In this document: positions 57,691 to 64,000 of the stretch, piece after piece | Position numbering within the stretch: the first letter of the stretch is position 1 | Layout: every line of letters begins with the position of its first letter | Assembly: GCF_958298935.1 (NCBI RefSeq) | Contig: NC_084924.1 | Coordinates: 16,961,819 to 17,025,818 of the forward strand | Direction of reading: 5' to 3' | DNA length: 64,000 nucleotides | Origin: Phragmites australis | Taxonomy: Eukaryota > Streptophyta > Magnoliopsida > Poales > Poaceae | Translations under genes and position numbers: made by a program | Notes under the pieces: model-generated | What the model was told of the DNA's origin: nothing | The model's database searches: none | What the model saw: only the letters and a program-made list of their open reading frames with translations

Positions 57691-57980
57691 GTACAGTATC
57701 TATATTGCAATCAAATATGGAGTTTCCGGGCCTTCCACATCCTCGTTGTCTTCATTAGCCGGTGACCTGTTGCAGCTTCGCAAGGATCACCCGTCTCTCC
57801 TGACCAGCTCCCGCTTTGGCGCGACGTACGGCGCCACCTGGCCAGCCCATCACGCACACGTACTCCAATGCTGTACTTCACACCACATACGTTACGTGAA
57901 ATTAGCCGCTGGTTTATTCGACGAAAGCACACCTGCCACGTTGCATCACGCAAAAGTTTATGCCCTTTTTCTATTGCTTT
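57691..57980. other. GC-richer spacer
   Basis: No recognisable gene; a patch at 57830-57980 resembles 53316-53440. It ends with CTTTT, the presumptive 5-bp target site just before the Copia LTR. Confidence 0.4.
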
Positions 57981-58189
57981 TGTTAGAAATTAAGTGGTCT
58001 TCGTCTAACCATTAGACAGTTGATTCTGACGATTAATTGATTGAATAGGTGTTGGTTTTGGAGAGATGTCTTTCAGAATGAACATCTTATCAATATGTAT
58101 ATATTTGTAACAATCATCAATGGAAGAACAAGAGTTCAAATCATTGTTTTGTCTACCATTTTACACTGCAATCTAAATTACTCTCAACA
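57981..58189 (+). repeat. 5' LTR of the Ale/Retrofit-like Copia (209 bp)
   Basis: Starts TGTTAGAAATTAAG and ends CTCTCAACA (TG...CA), directly before CGTTATCATGCAC. The small size is usual for the Ale/Retrofit lineage. The partner LTR is outside the window. Confidence 0.65.
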
Positions 58190-60301
58190 CGTTATCATGC
58201 ACGCTTTCCACTGAATGATCAAGAATAGAAAGAGAAGAAGAAGATCGAAAGATGAGCAATGGCAAGGATGAACTTATCTTTGATTGCTGCCATTCATCTT
58301 CGTGTCCTGCACTACGTAGGCCGTCGTCGCCATGGTCCTTGTTGGAATGGTGGTTGGCGTCGCCACCGTGCCCCTATGGATTGCGGCCATGGCCGCGCTC
58401 CCACGAACGTGGTGGTCGTGACCCGCTCATGCCTCTCCATTCTTTGGTTGTGAGGCACCATGCTAGCCCAAGCCACCCACCTTCAACCCAAACCACGCAC
58501 GGTGACGATGCCCCTCCACGCGTATAAGTCCATGCCTATTGTCATGTGCACGGCTTCGCACCGTTCACGTACACGCCGACAACCCACTCGGCTTTCCCGC
58601 CACCAATGGAGGTTGACATCCACGTTAACGATCAATCGATGCTCCCTTCATCGACACTTGCATCAACCGCTTTGATGGCACCAGGCCCAAGTTGCCCTGG
58701 CCGACTTGCTGCTAGAGCGGTGCGCTGCATCAGCAACGGCGCACTCGCTCCAATGCGAGTCCTATTGGCGACCCGTGAAGTCACTCCGACGCCCTCGGTT
58801 AACCCGGGCAGTACTATGGCGGCTCGCTGTGGGTTACCCCTCTTCTTCAATGACCCGACGGTTGGATCCACCTCGGGCGGTTCCTATCCTACATGTGGTG
58901 CAGGCTCCATCCTCACCACTCCCGCAGGCAAAGGGACCTCAATGAAGCCCTCTACTCCGGCTGGCTACGTCCTCCGTTGCTTCGTGACCTCGATGGCAAA
59001 CTGCCAGCCTGGCCTTTGCCCAAGATCTTGGACGCCACTATCCTCGGGCTTTCGCTTCATTGGAGTCTCGATATCATCCTATGACAGGGAGGAGTACACC
59101 TCGCGCTAAATGGTGAGGTGGCGTGGCAGCAAAGTAGAGGAGGGGCGAGCGATGCGTGGCGAGCGAGGCGGGGTGAAACCCTAACTGCAGAGCCGCTCCA
59201 CCCTTATACGTCGCGTGTGCGCCCCTCCTCCTGGCCGGTTGAAAGGCCTCCCTGGCCCAGGCCCATACTGCGACCTGCCTCCCTGCCCACGCCCAGCCGC
59301 ACGAGCCAAAAGGCCACCTAGGCTTCGGGCCAGGTTGCCTGTCCCCTATGCGCCATCATCAGCCACAGAGGCCATAGGCCATTTTGCAAAAAGAACCCTG
59401 GGTTTTCTCATAATTTGCAAGATGGTCCAACTACTAGTACTGTGTATTAAGTACTTTTCAAGTTTAGGCCCTCGATGTTGACTATAATTACATTTAGTAT
59501 TGTTTACTGTTGTAATTTAACATTCTAGACCCTATTTTTCTAAAATATTATGTAATGTTCAATGTGTTTGCTTCATGCATTCCCTATAACATGCAATTAT
59601 GTTTACGACCACTTAAATTTAACTTTTCAAGTTTAGGCCCTCGATGTTGACTATAATTACATTTAGTATTGTTTACTGTTGTAATTTAATATTCTAGACC
59701 CTATTTTTCTAGAATATTACGTAATGTTCAATGTGTTTGCTTCATGAATTCCCTATAACATGCAATTATGTTTATGACCACTTAAATTTTGCAATTGAAA
59801 ATTCATTTTCTTGCAAGATTATACAATAATTCGCCTTAATTAAGCCAAAAGAGCTTTTATGCCTAACAATGCTTAATTCAAGCATAATTACAATGCAAAA
59901 TAAAATTAAGTGATTACCTCGATTTATTATTTGTGAAACACAAGGTAATAGAGATATAGATCTACTGCATATTTGCAGATTATCCATCATTACTGTGAGG
60001 TCTATATTTTATTATCTTGACAAAATGACTACCTTCAATATGCTCTTCCAAATATTATAGTTAGCATAACACAAGGTAATAGTAACATATGCATCTACTA
60101 ATAAATATCAGATTATGCCTCCAACTATTGCGAGATCTACACCATATTTGGTGATTAGCTTCAACATGATAGCTACATCATTTGAGATCTACACTATGTA
60201 ATTCAAGTCTCAACTTGATTTTACATATTTTGCATCATTATTACAACAATACCATGATTAGTTTTAATTTAACAATAGTAAATTAATCAAATCTATGGTT
60301 T
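58190..60301 (+). other. Long untranslated leader of the Copia element
   Basis: About 2.1 kb between primer site and gag. 58250-59400 is GC-rich and open in several frames, but the frames overlap each other and show no domain, so I do not call a gene. It could be an insertion or captured sequence. 59453-59790 is a tandem duplication, listed separately. The rest is AT-rich. Confidence 0.5.
59453..59790 (+). repeat. 169-bp tandem duplication
   Basis: Copies at 59453-59621 and 59622-59790 begin ACTTTTCAAGTTTAGGCCC and end CCACTTAAATTT. They differ at only a handful of bases, so the duplication is recent compared with the decay of the surrounding genes. Confidence 0.95.
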
Positions 60302-60307
60302 AAATCC

Positions 60308-61190
60308 ATGCAGATCAAGATGACCAACAAAAAGTTCGATATACTCGCACTGAATGGTCACAACTACTCGACATGGGCAATGGACGTCAAGGTCAGCCTT
60401 GTGTCCTGTGGAATGGTAACGGCACTCCAACCTCCCCAAGAGGAAGATCCACTGCTCACAAATCAAGTTAAATATGTTGCATTATACATAATAAGACATC
60501 ATATCTATCCGAATCTCAAATATGAGTATCTGATGAAGAAAATCTTAGCATATTGTGGCTAACTCTCAAAACAAGATATGAACAGCATAAGCTAGTCATT
60601 CTGCCTGATGCAAGTCATGAATGGACTCATCTCCGACTCCAGGATTTCAAATCCGTCGGAGATTATAATCATGCTATTCATAAAATATGTTCCAAGTTGC
60701 GGTTTTGCAAAAAAGAACATACAGAAGCAGAAAAGATAGAGAAAACTTTATCTACTATGCTTTCCACTGATAGGATCTTACAACAACATTATCGTCCAAG
60801 AGAATACCAAGTTTATTCTGACTTGATACATGTATTACTTCAGGCCGAAAAGCATGATGAATTCCTTCTAAGGAATCATCATCAACGTCCAATAGGCGCT
60901 GCTCTTTTACCTAAAATACATTCTAATATCCAGAATAACAATAAGTTCGATGGGCCTTCTAGAAGTCAACCAACAAACTTTAAAGGTAAATGCGGTCGCA
61001 ACAAGAAGTAGAAACCCACATGCACCAGAAAAGAGAAAAGGTATATCTAAACCCGAATTTGACAAATCTAATATTTGTCACAAGTGTGGCTGCTACAAGC
61101 ACGCTACTAAGTAATGTCGAACCCCGAGACATTTAATTGATCTTTACTTACAATCCGTGGGACGTAACCAACCTGCTTAAGGACAGAGAT
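60308..61190 (+). pseudogene. Copia gag (UBN2-type)
   Basis: It begins MQIKMTNKKFDILALNGHNY and continues after a frameshift near 60555 with WLTLKTRYEQHK, SHEWTHLRLQDFKSVGDYN and AEKIEKTLSTMLS, the conserved gag core. A zinc knuckle CHKCGCYKHATK-stop-C lies near 61080-61115, with TAA inside the finger. It would package RNA in an active element. Confidence 0.85.
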
Positions 61191-61199
61191 ACGAAGCAC

Positions 61200-61860
61200 A
61201 CTTCAATCATCAAACTGACACCGCTAAGGAGGCTAGTTGTTCACAACAAGTTCCATAAGAATCAAGTAACAACCATACTCTTCAGCTGCCAGAAGATCCC
61301 TTGAGCACGGAAAATATGATTATCAAATTTGCTTCACATGACATGTTTGGTGACCTTATTTAGTCTCTCAATTCTGAAGATATTATTATCTATGTCTATT
61401 AGTTGTTGTAATAATAAGTCATCATCATTATGTATTAGATATCACAATATTGTATCAGCACTTATGATACTTAATAAAATTTGTATGTATTCTATATATC
61501 TAATAAAGAATTTCATATTAAATTCTTCAATTCTATATATAGATTTCTACGGGAGTCAATCCGATGGAGGAGGAAATGTCCCTTGTAGATAGTTGCACCA
61601 CAAATTCTATACTTAGAGAAATAAAATATTTTCAAACTCTTACTAAGAGACAAGGAAATGTTTTAACAATCGCTGGAGGCGATGCAGTAATTGTTGGCGC
61701 AAGTCGTGCCATAATTACTCTTCCTATGAGTATTCAAGTTATAATCGAGGATGCTTTATTGTATCCTGATTTAACTCTTACCTTACTAAGCTATAGAGAT
61801 ATCCATCAGAATTTCATATTGAAACCCATGATGACAACAAAGAGAAATGTCTCATCTTAA
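61200..61860 (+). pseudogene. Copia aspartic protease region
   Basis: MSLVDSCTTNSILREIKYF (about 61576) has the Asp-Ser motif that replaces DTG in Copia proteases of this kind, followed by GASRAIITLPMSIQVIIEDALL and LTLLSYRDIHQN. The frame is open 61564-61860. The preceding linker, with a run of short sequence 61370-61540 that looks like an AT-rich insertion, is broken. Confidence 0.75.
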
Positions 61861-61959
61861 TAAAAAAACAACTAATATGGCAAACAAGTACTTGAGAAAA
61901 TTCCGTCTTTATCATCAGGATTGTACTACAAATACATCAAACCTGTAGCAAATGTTGTG

Positions 61960-63070
61960 TACAAGGTAATTTTTTAGAATGTCAATGCATTCCAAACATG
62001 GCATGATCGCCTTGGTCATCTCGGCATAGGGATGATGTGAAAAATTATCAGAAATTTCATTGGTCATGATTTATGTGATGCTAAATTCCCTCAATCTTCG
62101 GATTTATGTGCACTGCATGTGCCACAGGGAAGCTAATTTTAAGGGCATCTTACCTTAAAATTCAAGCAGAACCACTCAAATTCCTTGAACACATTAAGGC
62201 GATATATGTGGTCCTATCCAACCATTAATTGGACCATTCAGGTATTTCATGGTTCTAATAGATACATCTACATGATGGTCTCACGTGTATCTCTTGTCCA
62301 CACGAAATCATGTATTTACCAAAATAATGTCTCAAATTATTAAATTACGAGCACATTAATTTGAAAATCGAATTCAATCAATTCGAATGGATTATTCTAT
62401 GGCCCTAGAAAATCAAGTCCAGGATTCTGTCCTATATGTCCATACTCAAAATTAAGCTCATTGCATGACCCTTATTATAGAATTGCATCCTACTAACTTC
62501 TTGTTGGGGTCATGTAGTTTTATACGTTCCTGACCTAATTCAATTATGACCTACTGCATATCATAGTACATCCCCTCTACAATTAGTATGTGAAAATCCA
62601 ACAAGTATTTCCCATCTACATAAATTTGGTTGCGCTACGTACATACCGATCTCACCACCGCAGCGTATATCCATGGGCCTACACAGGAAATTAGGTATCT
62701 ACGTGGGGGTATCAATCTTCATGTATCATTAAATACCTCGACCCTATCACACGGGACCTATTCACGGCCTGGTATGTTGATTGTATATTCAAGTAGGACT
62801 ATTTCATGGCATTATGGGGAGATTTCAAGTACCAGAAAGAATGTCAGGATATTAATTGGAATATCCAAGGCATTTCTGCCTCAGACCCACGTACTTAAGA
62901 ATCTGAACTCCAAGTTCAGAAAATCATCAATTTACAATATATTACAAATAATCTGTCAGATGTATTTTTTTGACTACAAATGTGTCACAAAATCCTTTAA
63001 TCCTGCAAAAAATATGCCCGAAAGAGTGGGGGTACCAATAAAACTCACTCAATACCTTGTTTAAAATAAG
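61960..63070 (+). pseudogene. Copia integrase and linker remnants
   Basis: NAFQTWHDRLGHLGIGMM (61980-62035) is the His pair of the zinc region; the following Cys pair reads LCALH, so one Cys is lost. The integrase core is heavily decayed with many stops. 62790-63062 retains the linker that precedes RT in this lineage (DPRT, SDVFFDYKCVTKSFNPAKNM). No functional protein. Confidence 0.7.
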
Positions 63071-63399
63071 AGAGGAAGAAGTACAACAACAAAGGAGGAT
63101 ACAACTTCTTGCAAGCACCAAAGGAAATAGAGAAAGAAACCCTTTGAAACAGTAAGTGCAAGTCAACCTCATGTTGATATACATCCAATGGGTAGTATAC
63201 ACCTAGTGGATGGGTAACATCCACAACCTAGCTTAATAGTGCACTAAATTAATGATACTGGGACATCGGAATACCTCGATTCAATCGTATTGGGAAATCA
63301 CAAACAGTCACCAAGGGTATAAGAGATTTCCACCAACTATCTAGATTCTGGAGAATCATATGACCGACAGACTACAATTATCAACACATACTTCTCCAC

Positions 63400-64000
63400 T
63401 ATGATTACAAACAACCTCCAATATGATCTAGATCCCAAGACCATGGCGTAGTGTAAACAACACTCGAACTGGACTCAATGGAAGGATGCAATCCAAGCAG
63501 AGATAGCCTCACTTACGAAAAGAGAGGTATTCACAAAAGTAATACCTACACCTCTAAATGTATTCCCTGTGGGATTCAAATGGGTTTTCATCCAAAAACC
63601 GAATAAAAACAATGAGGTGGTGAGATATAAATAAGGCTTGTAGCACAAGGGTTCACGCAGAGACCCGATATTGATTTCAATGAAACATATTCTGCAATCT
63701 TAAGTGGAATCACATTCCGATATCTTATCTCATTGGGAGATCAAAATCATCTATCTATGCAGTTGATGGATGTAGTGACCACATATCTATATGGGTCACT
63801 TGATTCGTACATATACATGAAGGTTTCTGATGGAATCCAAATTCTAAATCCAAATGCAAATCGCAACATATATTGTGTAAAGTTTAATAAGTGGCTTATG
63901 GCTTAAAGCAGTCGGGACGAATGTGGTACAACCGACTTAGCGAGTTCCTTCAGCAGAAGGGTTACTCCAACAATGATGATTATCCATGTGTTTATCCAGA
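63400..64000 (+). pseudogene. Copia reverse transcriptase, 5' part
   Basis: WTQWKDAIQAEIASLTKREVF, FPVGFKWVFIQKPNKNNEV and SLGDQNHLSMQLMDVVTTYL-type sequence mark the start of the Copia RT, with stops (TAG at 63448, TAA at 63630) and frameshifts. GLKQSGRMWYNRLSEF-type sequence follows near 63905 and the window ends before the YxDD motif. Confidence 0.78.

Larger units (their letters stand above)
57981..64000 (+). mobile_element. Copia element (Ale/Retrofit-like), running off the window
   Basis: A short 5' LTR, a primer-site region CGTTATCATGCAC like that of Ale/Retrofit elements (usually CGTTATCAGCACG), a long untranslated leader, then gag, protease, integrase and reverse transcriptase remnants in Copia order on the plus strand. 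Every coding region is broken by stops or frameshifts. The 3' part lies beyond the window. Confidence 0.8.

Noticed and set aside
58252..59109. Overlapping ORFs of 91 and 187 codons as genes
   Set aside because: GC-rich, open in several frames at once, no recognisable domain, and placed in the leader of a Copia element.

Overview
The window looks like nuclear DNA from a grass (Poaceae). It is AT-rich and crowded with decayed transposable elements. It has one very GC-rich intronless gene, CACTA and Mutator-like elements carrying Ulp1-type proteases, Copia and Tat-type LTR retroelements, and an endogenous pararetrovirus of rice-tungro-bacilliform/badnavirus type. I cannot name the species from sequence alone. 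Only one ordinary host gene appears intact: a 471-residue seven-WD40 protein of the JINGUBANG type on the minus strand (16578-17993), with a TATA box about 155 bp upstream of its ATG.

Layout. 1-4010: LTR-like non-coding DNA. 4011-6640: repeats without genes. About 6640-10776: decayed autonomous CACTA (En/Spm) element with a Transposase_24-type remnant, a separate Ulp1/C48 protease remnant and a recognisable 3' terminus. 10875-12431: complete non-autonomous CACTA with a 3-bp target duplication. 12738-12960: PIF/Harbinger transposase scrap. 13621-15240: an LTR-like remnant and a degenerate CACTA relative. 16578-18160: the WD40 gene and its promoter. 19472-29718: a 10.1-kb rearranged pararetrovirus inside an (AT)n tract. 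29846-35150: 3' LTR, antisense ORF and tandem repeats of a minus-oriented Tat-like element. 35151-36618: Copia-type LTR. 36622-40333: minus-strand Copia gag-pol with its 5' LTR. About 40340-53090: a Mutator-like element with two convergent genes, an Ulp1-like protease (plus) and a FAR1-type transposase (minus), both broken. 55082-56673: a 1.59-kb foldback (hairpin) element. 57040-57690: Copia RNase H scrap (minus). 57981-64000: a plus-strand Copia element of Ale/Retrofit appearance, running off the end.

The most notable object is the pararetrovirus insertion. Both outer ends are the same viral end, the pregenomic-RNA leader running to the tRNA-Met primer-binding site, so the insertion has about 940-bp inverted repeats. 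Between them lie at least seven viral segments in alternating orientation, including five copies of the reverse transcriptase N-terminal region. One inversion junction is present twice in near-identical form. The 3' part (protease end, RT, RNase H, ORF4, promoter, leader) is collinear with a viral genome and is broken by one nonsense codon. The capsid/movement segment is truncated and fused to leader. The insertion sites in AT dinucleotide repeats and ends at the viral discontinuity fit what is known of endogenous tungro-like viruses in rice. The other systems (the MULE with an Ulp1 gene, the hairpin element, the antisense ORF of the Tat-like element) belong to known kinds of plant element, but their organisation here deserves checking.
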